Assembly (NCBI GenBank): GCA_032716605.1
Contig: CM064502.1
Coordinates: 55,903,228 to 55,967,227, forward strand
DNA length: 64,000 bases
Reading direction: 5' to 3'
Source of the DNA: Paralithodes platypus
Lineage: Eukaryota > Arthropoda > Malacostraca > Decapoda > Lithodidae
The notes under the pieces were generated by a model. The model had not been told where the DNA came from. It saw only the letters and a program-made list of their open reading frames with translations, and did not search any database. Made by a program: the position numbers and the translations under genes. This document shows, in pieces, positions 1 through 10,069 of the stretch (position 1 is the stretch's first letter; every line of letters begins with the position of its first letter).

Positions 1-290
1 AGACCTCCATCAAGCTTTAAAAAACACCCCCTAGACCCCCTTTCAAGATAAATGTGTACATTTTTTGATAGAAAAATTTCCCGGCCGAAGGCCGGTTCCT
101 TCTAAAATTAGAGGCTCGCTAGCGCTCGCCAGGAAAAAATCGACACCTAAATGGCACGAAAGGTCTTAATATTGACAAAAAAAATGAGGCGAAAGGTCTC
201 AAAATCGCCAAACTAACGGAACGAACGTCTTAAAACCTCAAAACTAATATGCCAAACACGAGGGTGAAAGGGGGTCCAGAAATCGACTGG
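1..290 (+). mobile_element. TTAA MITE family A, 5' part cut by window edge
   Basis: Begins with the family A internal end AGACCTCCATCAAGCTT and continues through the core motif GGCTCGCT..CGCTCGCCAGG to the subterminal GAGGG..AAAGGGGGTCCAG. Full copies elsewhere (e.g. 38259-38596) are about 330 bp, carry TTAAGGGGAGA-type inverted ends and lie at TTAA. Non-coding; a non-autonomous DNA element is inferred from the ends. Confidence 0.6.
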
Positions 291-407
291 CTATATAACC
301 TCGTCCGTCATATATTGGCACCCTATTAATTCGTCTTAGAACTCGTGACGTCAATTATTATCGTCAATTTGTTTCCTGAGTGCTTTCCCTCTCTTTCCAC
401 AGCCACG

Positions 408-797
408 TTAGGCAATATCTCATCGGCTATTTTTATCTTTCTCTCCTTTTCTATCTTGCCCTGGCTTGTATCCATTCGGCCCCATTCAACCAACTGTGTT
501 AAGACGTTTATCCCCATTCAGGTGTCGATTTCTTCCTGGCGAGCGATAGCGAGCCAGCATTGTATGGAGAAATCCGGCTTCGCCGGAGACATTTTTCTAT
601 CGAAAAATGTACACATTTAGCTTGCTGTCAAAAAAATATATATATATATGCTGGCTCGCTACCGCTCGCCAGGAAAATATTGACACCTGGATGGGGGTAA
701 ACGTCTTAAAACAGTAGGCTGAATGGGGCCGAATGGATACAAGCCAAAGAGAGAGGAAGAGAAAGAGAAAAACAAAAAGCGAGGTGGGCTCCCTTAA
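408..797 (+). mobile_element. TTAA MITE family B, foldback copy 1
   Basis: About 390 bp with a strongly self-complementary interior: GGCTTGTATCCATTCGGCCC near the left end reappears inverted as GGGCCGAATGGATACAAGCC near the right. The right end reads GGTGGGCTCCCTTAA and the left end is a decayed TTAG. Other copies at 14722-15110 and 20022-20407 have TTAA at both ends. The reading frames across it (345-620) are shadows. Confidence 0.7.
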
Positions 798-879
798 CGA
801 ACAATGGAAGCGAATCCGTTTTCCGGTCCAGGAACACTACGCAAGCAAACGTTTGAGAGCCATTCACTCCGCGATATGA

Positions 880-1217
880 TTAAGGGGAGACAGACCGTTT
901 TTCTGGACCCTCTTCTCCCTAATGTATAGCCCCACTAGTTTTGCGATTATAAGACGTTGGTTCCATTAGTTCGGCGATTTTAACACCTTTCGCCCCATTT
1001 CGTTGTCAATTTTAAGACCTTTCGTGCCATTTAGGTGTCGATTCTTTCCTGGCGAGCGAAAGCGAGCCTGCAATTTTAAGAGGTTTCTACCGAAAAATGC
1101 ACAAATATATCTTGAAGGGAGTGTTTTTCTAAGCTTGATGGAGGTCTAGGGAGGAATCTAAGAAAATATATGAATAAATGAATTAATAGACCAAACAAAC
1201 GGCCAGTCTCCCCTTAG
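880..1217 (-). mobile_element. TTAA MITE family A, copy 2
   Basis: Starts TTAAGGGGAGACAG and ends CAGTCTCCCCTTAG, so one TTAA is mutated. It contains the family core (CCTGGCGAGCGAAAGCGAGCC) and the GATGGAGGTCTAGGGAGG block, inverted relative to the copy at 1-290. Copies 1 and 2 flank a family B element, giving a nested inverted arrangement. Confidence 0.7.
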
Positions 1218-1866
1218 AGGTAGTGATAAAATGTATTACCCTAACCTAACTTAATTGCCTTGGTCTATCTCTCGCCTTCCCAGCATCCTATAGACTGATG
1301 GTATATCTTATCTGCGAGAGAGAGAGTGTGTGTTATGGACGTCACTGGTTCACACCCCGGATCCTGTTGTAAGAGAAACCGAACACCACATTATACAGAC
1401 TGATAACACACATAATAAAGCCACTCCAACAGCTTCCTCTCTCTCTCTCTCTCGCTCCAACACCCTTTATTATCCCTCAAGACCTTCACCTGACCTGACC
1501 TTCTCCGGACTCGTTATTAATGCCATAGTGATCAATGCAAGGGGTGTCATTGGACTTTTAATAGGATAAAATATAGATCCAAAAAGTGAAGGTAAGGACA
1601 GCAGTAGCACCACAATGTCTGAGGTTGTCCGCTCTCCGGTAGTGACGAGATCAGTTGGCCACACACACACACACACACACACACCCCGGACCAGCTCGCA
1701 ACACGACCACCAGAAGTGTCGGGCATGAATGAAAGGCGCTGCCGTCATCCACATCTCTTATCACTACACTGGTCTCATTCACACCCATTGATAAACTCAG
1801 CAGTACTTCATCCCGGGCGGAAGCGTGGCGGATTGTTTGTATACAGTACATTGATGCAAGAGAGAG
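1218..1866. other. Non-coding stretch with microsatellites
   Basis: Holds (GA)n near 1316-1328, (CT)n at about 1437-1454 and (CA)n at about 1661-1683. The short frames overlapping it are on opposing strands and show no domain. I see no gene. Confidence 0.5.
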
Positions 1867-2192
1867 TTAAGTGGAGGTATTTAGTTTGTTCCCTAGACCT
1901 CCATCAACCTTAAAATTACACCTCCTCGAGTTCCTTTCAAGATAAATTTATACATTTTTCGGTAAAAAAAAATCCCGGCCGAAAGCCGATTCCTCTTAAA
2001 TTACAGACTCACTATCGCTCGCCAGGATAAAATAGACACCTGAATTGCACGAAAGGTCTTAATATGGAGTGAAAGTTCTTAAAATCGCTAAACTAATGGG
2101 GCAAACGTTTTATAATATCAAAAGCAATGGGGCTAAACATGAGGGAGAAAGGGGTCAAGAAAACAATCCCTCAAGTGGAGACCTCCCCTTAA
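1867..2192 (+). mobile_element. TTAA MITE family A, copy 3
   Basis: TTAAGTGGAGGTATTT at the left and AGACCTCCCCTTAA at the right. It contains CCCTAGACCTCCATCAA, the CGCTCGCCAGG core and the subterminal ATGAGGGAGAAAGGGGTC. Confidence 0.7.
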
Positions 2193-2292
2193 TGGTTGTA
2201 GCTGGAAAGAGGCCAGGAGATGACGGTGCAGGGAAAACATATCACACCTTCATTATTATCTATACAGGTTCGAATCCTTCAATCTATGCCTA

Positions 2293-2323
2293 TTCTATCT
2301 ATCTATCTATCTATCTATCTATA
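2293..2323. repeat. (ATCT)n microsatellite
   Basis: About seven tandem ATCT units next to the foldback repeat at 2330-2512. Confidence 0.9.
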
Positions 2324-2329
2324 TTTATC

Positions 2330-2512
2330 GGTGACCGGTCAACTCAACCAGTAGACCATTTTAACCAGTAGCTCTCAACCAGTACCAAATCAACCAATAC
2401 GGTTAGGTTAGGTTAGGTTAGTACTATTTTTTGGCACTGGTTTGGTTGATCTGGGTTAATTTGGCACTGGTTGAGAGCTACTGGTTGAAATGGTCTACTG
2501 GTTGAGATGACA
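2330..2512. repeat. Foldback repeat with TTAGG array in its loop
   Basis: The left arm reads CAACCAGTAGACCATTTTAA then CCAGTAGCTCTCAACCAGT. The right arm is its inverted counterpart, GAGAGCTACTGGTTG then AATGGTCTACTGGTTGA. The loop holds about four GGTTA units at 2401-2421, the arthropod telomere unit. Related broken copies lie at about 37110-37200, 37460-37540 and 37800-37890. Confidence 0.75.
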
Positions 2513-2689
2513 TGGAACCATATTTATCTACATTTTTATTATATTTATATTAAGATGCCACCCCTGAATATCGTTGTAAGGGGCGAGCGTATGTTAATTG
2601 AACTGGTTTGGAAGATCCTTTTATTGACTGGGAGATAAGGTGATGAACAGAGTACACACTACACAGGTTATGCTATTCCCCCCTCTCTC

Positions 2690-4415
2690 CTACTTATGCC
2701 TAAAATCCTAATCTCTTTTAAAGATGTACTTTCTACCCTCTCTGGGCTTGATACTAAGAAGGCATATATGGTCCGGATGGTGTTCCTCCTGTTGTACTCA
2801 AGAACTGTGCTTACGTACTGACTCCCTGCCTAGGCAAACTCTTGCGTCTCTGTCTCTCCTCTAACATCTTCCCTTCTTGGTGTAAGTTTGCTCTCATTCA
2901 ACCTGTCCCAAAGAAGGGTGGCCGCTCTAAACCCTCCTACTATCGTCCAATTGCTCTCATTTCTTGTATCTCTAGAGCTAGACAATCAATGGTACCGGTA
3001 ATGCTTTTCAGAAATGACATAATCCAGCATGCATTGCAAATATAATTCATCCAGTATGTTATACATTTTCAGTAATGCAATGCGCCATTCTCATACAAGA
3101 TCATTCTTATACTTTCAATAACCCTAAAGTTTTTGAAACTATTCTTATTTCAAAATTTCTTAAGCATTTCTCTTCTCATAATCTACTCTCAGATCGCCAG
3201 TATGGCTTCCTTAAGGGTCGCTCTACTGGTGATCTTCTTTCATATCTTACTAACTCTTGGTCATCCTCCTTCCGGGACTTTGGTGAAACCTATTTTATTA
3301 CGCTAGACATAATGAAGGCCTTCGATAGAGTCTGGCACAAATCTCTAATTTCTAAACTACCCTGCTCAGTTTCCATCCCTCCATCTGTCCCTTTATCTCT
3401 AATTTCCTTTCTGGCCGTTCCATAGGTGTGGTTGTGGACGGCTATCGTTCACTTCCTCATTCTATCAACTCCGGTGTTCCTCAGGGTTCTGTCCTATCTC
3501 CAATTCCTTTCTAATATTCATAAATGATCTTCTCAACTGTACCTCCAGTCCTATCCATTCATTTGCTGACGATTCTACCTTACACTATTCATTTAGTTTT
3601 CCAGAATGCCCCAGCAAGCAATCCCTCAAAAATAAACGTAAGGAAGCCATACAACACTTATCTTCTGATCTAACTACCATTTCGAATTGGGGCTGATAAA
3701 ATCTTATTACTTTCAATGCTTCCAAAACCTAATTTCTCCATAAACCTACCCGTCAAGAACTCCCAGAGGACTATCCCTTATACTTCAACAATATAAAAAT
3801 CAACCCTTCATCTTCTCTCAATAATCTTGGTGTCTCTTTCTCTTCTGATCTCTCTTGGAAAGACCATATTACCACTCTTGCTACAACGGCTTCCCAGAAG
3901 CTGGGTGTGCTCAACTACCTCAGGGGGTTCTTTACCCCTACACAGCTTCTTGTTCTGTACAGAGGCACAGTGTGTCCTTGTATTGAGTATTGTTAGCATG
4001 TGTGGGGAGGATCCTCTCACATAGCACTTCTAGACAAAGTTGAAAAGAAAGCCTTTCATATCATTAACTCCCGTTCACTCACTGATTCTCTGCAATCTCT
4101 TCTCTTCGCCGCAATGTTGCATCTCTCTCGCTATTCTATCGCTATTTCAATAATCAGTGTTCCTCTGAGCTCCCTCAGTGTACTGTATACCACCTCCTCT
4201 ATGTAGGATATGTAGTACCCGTCTTGCAACACAATCCCACCCCTACTCTGTACAAATCTCCAACTTAAGAGTGAAACATTACTCCCAATCTTTCTTCTAT
4301 TAAACAGCTGAGCTCTGGAGCTCTCTCCCTGAATCCATCTTTCCCTCATCCTATGACTTAAATTGTTTCAAACTCTGTGTGTCCAGACATTTTGGCTCGA
4401 ACGTTCCTTGATTTT
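2690..4415 (+). pseudogene. Jockey/I-superfamily non-LTR retrotransposon, RT relic
   Basis: A decayed reverse transcriptase read across several frames. Visible pieces are PVPKKGGRSKPSYYRPIAL (from about 2905), DRQYGFLKGRSTGDLLSYL and TLDIMKAFDRVWHKSL (to about 3350), SGVPQGSVLSP (about 3470-3505), the catalytic FADDST near 3565, and the C-terminal NLGVSFSSDLSWKDHI with the late WGGSSHIALLDKVEKKAFHI stretch. About 150 bp of unrelated sequence interrupts the RT at about 2983-3130, and there are several stops and frameshifts. The 5' half (endonuclease) is absent. A second relic of the same family lies on the minus strand at 22990-23640. Confidence 0.85.
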
Positions 4416-4447
4416 GACCCTGTCACATTTAACTCTGATGGAGGCAC

Positions 4448-5171
4448 TTGTCACAGGCACTAATAACACCACCAGCACCAGTAGGGTGGAGGTTGGTCGA
4501 TATCTGTTACTATAGGGTCGACAATCAAGACTCACTAATAACACCACCAGCACCAGTAGGGTGGAGGTTGGTCGATCTCTGTTACTATAGGGTCGACAAT
4601 CAACACTCACTAATAACACCACCAGCACCAGTAGGGTGGAGGTTGGTCGATCTCTGTTACTATAGGGTCGACAATCAACACTCACTAATAACACCACCAG
4701 CACCAGTAGGGTGGAGGTTGGTCGATCTCTGTTACTATAGGGTCGACAATCAACACTCACTAATAACACCACCAGCACCAGTAGGGTGGAGGTTGGTCGA
4801 TCTCTGTTACTATAGGGTCGACAATCAACACTCACCACCAGCACCAGTAGGGTGGAGGTTGGTCGATCTCTGTTACTATAGGGTCGACAATCAACACTCA
4901 CTAATAACACCACCAGCACCAGTAGGGTGGAGGTTGGTCGATCTCTGTTACTATAGGGTCGACAATCAACACTCACCACCAGCACCAGTAGGGTGGAGGT
5001 TGGTCGATCTCTGTTACTATAGGGTCGACAATCAACACTCACCACCAGCACCAGTAGGGTGGAGGTTGGTCGATCTCTGTTACTATAGGGTCGACAATCA
5101 ACACTCACTAATAACACCACCAGCACCAGTAGGGTGGAGGTTGGTCGCTCTCTGTTACTATAGGGTCGACA
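4448..5171. repeat. Minisatellite, 75-bp unit with 66-bp variant
   Basis: About ten tandem copies carrying AGTAGGGTGGAGGTTGGTCG and CTCTGTTACTATAGGGTCGA. Some units lack a 9-bp TAATAACAC block, giving 66 bp. Both lengths divide by three, so long open frames appear on both strands (252 and 293 codons); these are products of periodicity and not genes. The array resumes at 5732-5805 after an inserted SINE. Confidence 0.95.
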
Positions 5172-5172
5172 T

Positions 5173-5731
5173 TAGGGGAGGTGTGGTGGAGTGGTCTTGC
5201 CACTGGCCTGGTAATCCAAAGGTCCCGGGTTCAAATCCCGATGTATCAATGGGAAGATATTATTGGGATGGAATTTGTGCTGTACCTAGTATCAGTGCAT
5301 TACCACAAAGCCCACCGAAACGTCAATAAAATACCCTGATTGTTCCCTGATTAAATAGCACTGTATGAATATTCCCATATTCAAAATATGCTATAGGGGT
5401 GCAATGCCTGGTGAGTTATCTGCTCAACAGGTGGCGTTGTGTGTGTGTAAGTGTGAGGGTCCGAGTGTAGGTAGTGAGACAGTGAAGCACGGGAACGAGA
5501 TGGCTTCAGAGATGGGGTCGTTTCGGGCCATGAGTGAGCACCGTGCCTCATGTGAAGGCAAGATGGCAGGTGCTCGTTGTACTCTACGTGCTTCACATGT
5601 CTCACTCCCTAGACTGGAACAAGACCTCACGGGCTTCACTGTTCATTGTAAAGCGGTGAATGTTAAGGCTCTCAGCCTATGCCCGAGAGGAAGTAAGTTG
5701 GAATATAGAAAAAAAAAAAAAAAAAAAAAAA
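5173..5731 (+). mobile_element. tRNA-derived SINE with poly(A) tail, inserted in the minisatellite
   Basis: The head has an A-box-like TGGTGGAGTGG at about 5183 and a B-box GGTTCAAATCC at about 5229, typical of Pol III-driven tRNA-derived SINEs. A long body follows and ends in about 26 A (5708-5733). The minisatellite is split mid-unit (GGGTCGACA before, ATCAACACTCACC after). The body from about 5349 has an inverted partner at 62577-62872. The frame at 5365-5895 crosses the element and is not a gene. Head and body may be two separate insertions. Confidence 0.65.
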
Positions 5732-6061
5732 AAAATCAACACTCACCACCAGCACCAGTAGGGTGGAGGTTGGTCGATCTCTGTTACTATAGGGTCGACA
5801 ATCAACACACAGGAATGTCGGAAATGAATGATAACAAATCGAGCGAGGGTAGTTATGTCGTGATCGGTGGTAATGGCAGGAAACTTATCTCATAATACTT
5901 ATTGATTAACCCCTTCAGTATTTGAGGACGTCTTTCTTCCTTATATTGTGGCTCATAGTATATGATTTACTTCAGCATAGGAAGGAATGTTCATCGCCTG
6001 AGGGTTAGTATTATTGATATAATTATGTTGTATCCCTTTTATTCCTAGAGGGGCTTCTAAA

Positions 6062-6282
6062 CCCGGTATCACACGAGAGCTTTTATAGTCAACATTAGAT
6101 GATCAAAAAAAATCTGGTAGCATTTCTGGAATATTTTGCCCTGGTATCGGAAACTAGAGTGATGGTAGATGAATTTAAGCAACCGAAATATTTTAAAAGT
6201 TGACCTCATAAGCTGCCAGACCAGTGTTGAGGATAAATGTTGAGTGAAAAAGCGCTCGTGTGATACCGGCTTTAAGCTGACT
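6062..6282. mobile_element. Foldback MITE, CACACGAG-ended family, copy 1
   Basis: About 220 bp with inverted ends: CCGGTATCACACGAGAGC at the left, GCGCTCGTGTGATACCGG at the right. A second copy lies at 44536-44750. A related family with CCGCTGTCACACGAGC ends lies at 22480-22695 and 41414-41613. Non-coding. Confidence 0.8.
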
Positions 6283-6495
6283 AAAATCGTGTAATGGTAG
6301 GCAGAATGTAAATCTATGTAAGTATATGTAATGTACATATATATCATATTTCTGAAAGGGTTAACTGATAACTACTGCAAAACCCGCAGTATTATTGTTT
6401 TGTGTACTCTCAAATTGAAGGATATACGGTATAAAATATTTTTCATAGAGAATAATGAAACATGCTAAAATGATACACATATTAAAGGTGAATAA

Positions 6496-6501
6496 TTTAT
6501 T
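6496..6501 (-). promoter_or_regulatory. Poly(A) signal of left Ig-domain gene
   Basis: TTTATT on the plus strand reads AATAAA on the coding strand. It corresponds to the AATAAA at 25958-25963 downstream of the right copy. The 3' UTR would be about 1 kb, longer than the 0.7 kb of the right copy. Confidence 0.6.
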
Positions 6502-7244
6502 AGGCATAAATAATCAATAAATACAACAATACACAATAGGCTTAAATACAAAATACACATATACAAGATGAGTTTAAATAGACACAATAGAGTCAATCAT
6601 AAATAAGACATAGAACATAAGATCCACATTTTGATCCAGACAATCTAATTTAATATAATGTAAGAATACCATAGCATGTTATGAGATTCATGCGCATCCA
6701 GTAGGATAAATGCTTGAAGTAAATACATATATTATATAATGATAAATTAATAATGATATTTTGAATGATGATATATTGAATAATGATAGCTTAAATAATT
6801 ATAGATAATGACAGAGTGAGAGTCATGACTGGTTTATAATATATGATAGAGAGCTGATGGAAACTATTTATCAACTATCCTTAAACTAGTCCAGATTCAT
6901 TACCCCAAAACAGCATTTGCTCCACCCTCCTAAATTCTGAGTGAAATATACTATTGAATATATCTGAACGAATATATTGCATCCTCCTTCCTATAGATCT
7001 TTTTGAAGGGACGTTTCACCCCATTTTAAAGTGGACAGTTAGGCCAAATGTTGAGGATGTGAGTTAAATCTTGTGAAATCTTTGGCATTGGAGAGCTAAA
7101 GAAAGCAAGCGTACTCGTCAGCGTAGGGTATTTAAGATTGGCTACTGACATAATATTGCATCCTGGCCTCCTTCCGATAAATGTCAATAATCGTTGTCAG
7201 CTGTATTCGTTGACATAAGATATTCGGGTTTGGCCTCCTTCTTA

Positions 7245-7492
7245 TAGTTATAATAGTCGTTGTTAGGAATATTCGCGACATGGGATACTGGGGTCATTAC
7301 AAAGGGCCCTCTCTGTTAGTTGTTAGGAATATTTGCGACATGGGATATTCGGGTCGTTATAAAGGGTCCTCTCCGTTAGTTGTTAGGTAAATTCTGGTCG
7401 TTACAAAGGGTCCTCTCTGTTAGTTGTTAGGAATATTTGGGTCATCACAAAGGGTCCTCTCTGTTAGTTGTTAGGAATATTCGGGTTTGGCC
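7245..7492 (-). repeat. Degenerate tandem repeat in 3' UTR, left copy
   Basis: About four imperfect copies of a unit with GTTAGTTGTTAGGAATATT and AAAGGGTCCTCTCTG, some with an extra GACATGGGATA block. The matching block in the right gene (25313-25620) has a different arrangement of long and short units. Confidence 0.8.
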
Positions 7493-7516
7493 TCCTGCGT
7501 ATTCTTGTGATAATGG

Positions 7517-7730
7517 TTAGGCAATGTCCACTCTGATGGTCGCCCGATGAACCTCCCTGCCGTTGGAGAGCTGAAGAACACAGTCGTACTGGTCAGCGTG
7601 GGTACTGACGAAGGGTTGGAAGACCAGGTAGGAGTGGGGCAGATGGGGTCCTCCTCCTACAGTATACACCTGTGGTCCGGGGGTGTGGCTAGACCAGGGC
7701 AACACAGTGGCTCCAGAGGACTCAACCCAC
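7517..7730 (-). CDS. Secreted single Ig-domain protein, left copy, exon 2
   Basis: This is the last coding exon of the minus-strand gene; exon 1 is 8184-8392. The acceptor reads CTACAG then GTGGGTTGAG on the coding strand. Phase 2 joins exactly to exon 1 and restores the codon for Arg70, followed by Trp71. Exon 2 supplies residues 71-140: Trp71 as the core tryptophan of an Ig fold, then the F-strand signature D-x-Y-x-C (Asp116, Tyr118, Cys120) in HADQYDCVLQL, and a final beta-like strand ATIRVDIA before the stop. All 214 nt are identical to the right copy (25065-25278). A function in recognition or defence is possible for a secreted lone Ig domain but is not shown here. Confidence 0.85.
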
Positions 7731-8183
7731 CTGTAGGACAGACATTATTACAGTTAAAACAATGTGATAATATACATGGACAAAACACATTATGCCCTAC
7801 AATATGATAGTGTCATTTACGTTATTGAATGAGAGTTGACAACAATTATTAGTTTAACATGTACCTCTGTCCTAGTCAGCAAAAGTTTTATAATTCCAAT
7901 AGGTGAGTTCATAATTATACAGGATGCTGTGTTCGAGTTATGTGATAAGTGGCTTGAAATGAATCACAGATGCTTGTTGGGCTAATTCAAAATCAAACAA
8001 TTGCTCAACGACGCCATCTATGATCAGCAGGTAGAAACAGTAAGGATTATATATTACACTGATGGACCCTGGAAGTATATTTTGGGATAGTTCGCCAAGG
8101 CCCACGTCTAACCATCAAATCAAAAGAATCAGACAACCCATTTGGGACATATGGTTGTTGTGAAGGCACCTATTACAACTGAC

Positions 8184-8392
8184 CTGACTCGGTACTGGTG
8201 CAGCTGATCACCATAGCTGGCTTCGGCCTGGCAGTACACCCAGGCAGTTTGTTTGTAGTTAATGGCTACTCCGGTGTCGTTCATAATGCGAGCCTCTGCT
8301 TGTTTTCTATACCGGGATGGTAACGAGGAGGCGAGGGAAGCTAAAGTAAATAACATCACCACCCATGTAACAGTTAGTGCCGTCCGGGACAT
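8184..8392 (-). CDS. Secreted single Ig-domain protein, left copy, exon 1
   Basis: ATG at 8392 in the context CCAAGATGTC. The donor after 8184 reads GTCAG|GTCAGT on the coding strand; the intron is 8183-7731 (453 nt). The exon encodes residues 1-69 plus two bases. Residues 1-23 are a hydrophobic signal peptide (core VTWVVMLFTLASLASS). The mature region begins near LPSRYRKQ, and Cys54 in WVYCQA pairs by inference with Cys120 of exon 2. The complete protein is 140 residues with one V/I-like Ig domain, no membrane anchor and no second domain. Compared with the right copy, only codons 9, 24 and 27 differ, all silently. Without splicing, the frame would run into the intron and stop after 87 residues. 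Confidence 0.87.
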
Positions 8393-8632
8393 CTTGGTAT
8401 TACTTTATTAGTTGATATTGGTTTGGTTCTTGTTGGTGTTGGGATGATGGTTGTTGCTGCTGCCTTTATGATTGGTTGATGGCTTCTTTGGGTGTGTTTT
8501 AGTGAGGGTATTGATCTGTTGTCTTAATAGATCTATAGTTCCAGTTAAGTCTATATAGTATTGATCTAGGTTAGTAGATGTTAGTTTACAAGTAGACCAA
8601 TGTAATGTTGGTACTGTGGTGGCTGTGGTGGT

Positions 8633-8669
8633 TCTGATGTATGTCATTGTCTTAGCCTCGGGTTATATA
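8633..8669 (-). promoter_or_regulatory. Core promoter of left Ig-domain gene (TATA and initiator)
   Basis: TATATAA on the coding strand at 8669-8663 and an arthropod-like initiator TCAGA at 8637-8633 about 30 bases downstream. The same pair stands at the same spacing in the right copy. Transcription would start near 8635, leaving an approximately 240-nt leader before the ATG at 8392. Confidence 0.6.
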
Positions 8670-8796
8670 GAGGTGGAGTGACGCACACAAACACATCAAT
8701 ATAGACGTTAACGAACACTGGATCCTTATCATGGAGGTGTGTTGGGATCAGTTCCCAGTATGGTACAGGGGCGAGGCGTGTTAACCGGATAACTAC

Positions 8797-8797
<1 letters not shown>

Positions 8798-8828
<31 letters not shown>
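8798..8828. repeat. (TTG)n microsatellite
   Basis: About ten TTG units beside GTTATCTCCCC; the mirror copy is (AAC)n at about 23997-24016. Array length differs between the arms. Confidence 0.9.
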
Positions 8829-8950
8829 ATCTCCCCAGCCTACCTCCGTCTGTCTGGCTGTCTGGCCCGTGTCAGGCGGAAGGTCTACCCATGGACCAAT
8901 TGGGTCTGTATACCATCCTCCTATCGTCCGTCAGTTGTATCACATTAGCC

Positions 8951-9037
8951 CGTCTTAAAATCTCAGGAGCAATGGGGCTAGACATGATGGAGAAAGGGGT
9001 CAAGAAAAAAATCCCTCAAGTGGAAATCTCCCCTTAA
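8951..9037 (+). mobile_element. TTAA MITE family A fragment
   Basis: Only the right end remains, ending GTGGAAATCTCCCCTTAA. It shares its TTAA with the family C element that follows directly. Confidence 0.6.
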
Positions 9038-9247
9038 CCCGTACAGTACCAGGGGCGTCCTTTTCATCTTATTCTGGCAACTCTTAGACGATTTCATTCA
9101 GCTTATGATGAACCTCTAGCAATAATAAGGCTTCAAACTATCTCAACCAATCCTTTGAACTACAACAGATCCTTCCTAAGCTGCATTATATCGTATGCAT
9201 GTAGCTAGGATCAAACATGACACAAGTCGCTGGTACTCAAAGGGTTA
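9034..9247. mobile_element. TTAA MITE family C
   Basis: About 214 bp with TTAACCCGTACAGTACCAGG at the left and CTGGTACTCAAAGGGTTAA at the right. The palindromic interior has TTCAGCTTA and CCTTCCTAAGCTGCAT. This is the commonest family in the window. A subfamily with ACCGGCGACGT ends is read as the same family. Confidence 0.75.
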
Positions 9248-9374
9248 ATAAGAATCTTAGTGTAAATGATAAATCCAACAGAGCCAGACAATATATTATC
9301 CCAAGGTATTGTTTATATACATTGAGGATCTGTGGAGCCGAGTATATGATGCTTTCAGAGAATAATCTAATTTA

Positions 9375-9589
9375 TTAACCCTTTCAAGCTCCATTACACG
9401 TTTCTGTAATTTTTTTCTGGCTACTATTAGACAATTTTATTCAGATTAGTAACGGTATACAGAAATCAAAGGGATGATTGAGATAGTATTGACCCTTTTA
9501 ATACCCACAGATCCTTCCTAAACTGCATAAAATTGTCTAATGATAGCCAAAATAAACTGCTAAAACGTGTCAGAGCTTCAAGGGGTTAA
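9375..9589. mobile_element. TTAA MITE family C, CAAGCTCCA-ended subfamily
   Basis: TTAACCCTTTCAAGCTCCA at the left, GAGCTTCAAGGGGTTAA at the right; the interior has the family C pattern (TTCAGATTAGTAACGG, CCTTCCTAAACTGCAT). A second copy at 22264-22479 is in the same orientation and therefore is not part of the inverted duplication. Confidence 0.75.
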
Positions 9590-9623
9590 TGTCACTCCCA
9601 ACACCAAAAACCTCCCCATGAAA

Positions 9624-10063
9624 TCAACCCGTTCAGTACCAGGGACGTCATTTTCATCATATTCTGGCATCTATTCGACGATTTTATTCAGCTTAGGAAG
9701 GACCTGTAGCAATAATAAGGCTTCAAACTCTCTCAGCCAACCATTTTAGCTACCTCAGATTCTGCTTAACCCTCTCCGACATATGACGCGATTTTGAGCC
9801 TATTGGGGATACTTTAAAGCCTTTGTTACCATCAGGGGTATTTAGAAACCTTTAGTTTAGTTACTTCAACCTCTGCAGTTGTCTTTGAGTTAGCTGTGGG
9901 TAGAACACTAATTTTGGAGAGGTAATTATAAGAGTGAGAGAACTCTATTTCTTATTGCTAATCTGGCAACCAATGTGTCATATGTGCGTGAAAGGGTTAA
10001 GCTACATAATATTGTCTAATTATAGCTAGAATATAATATAACGCACGTCACTGGTACTCAAAG
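9624..10063. mobile_element. TTAA MITE family C, interrupted copy
   Basis: The left part (CCCGTTCAGTACCAGG to TACCTCAGATTCTGC) and the right part (GCTACATAATATTGTC to CACTGGTACTCAAAG) of one element are separated by a 231-bp insertion plus duplicated TTAA at 9766-10000. Confidence 0.75.
9766..10000. mobile_element. TTAA element nested in family C
   Basis: Flanked by TTAA on both sides. The ends TTAACCCTCTCCGACATATG and CATATGTGCGTGAAAGGG are imperfect inverted repeats. It sits at the position where intact family C copies read CCTAAGCTGC. Non-coding. Confidence 0.7.
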
Positions 10064-10069
10064 CATGTG

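Noticed and set aside
5173..5250. Possible tRNA gene
   Set aside because: Good A- and B-boxes but no cloverleaf that I can draw with a paired acceptor stem; a long SINE body follows.
4368..5329. Repeat protein frames of 252 (-) and 293 (+) codons
   Set aside because: Product of 75/66-bp units divisible by three; open on both strands, and the + frame runs on into a SINE.
5365..5895. 176-codon frame
   Set aside because: Crosses a SINE body, its poly(A) tail (read as a Lys run) and one minisatellite unit.
7547..7807. 86-codon frame on + (and its mirror 24988-25248 on -)
   Set aside because: Antisense shadow of Ig-gene exon 2 and intron.
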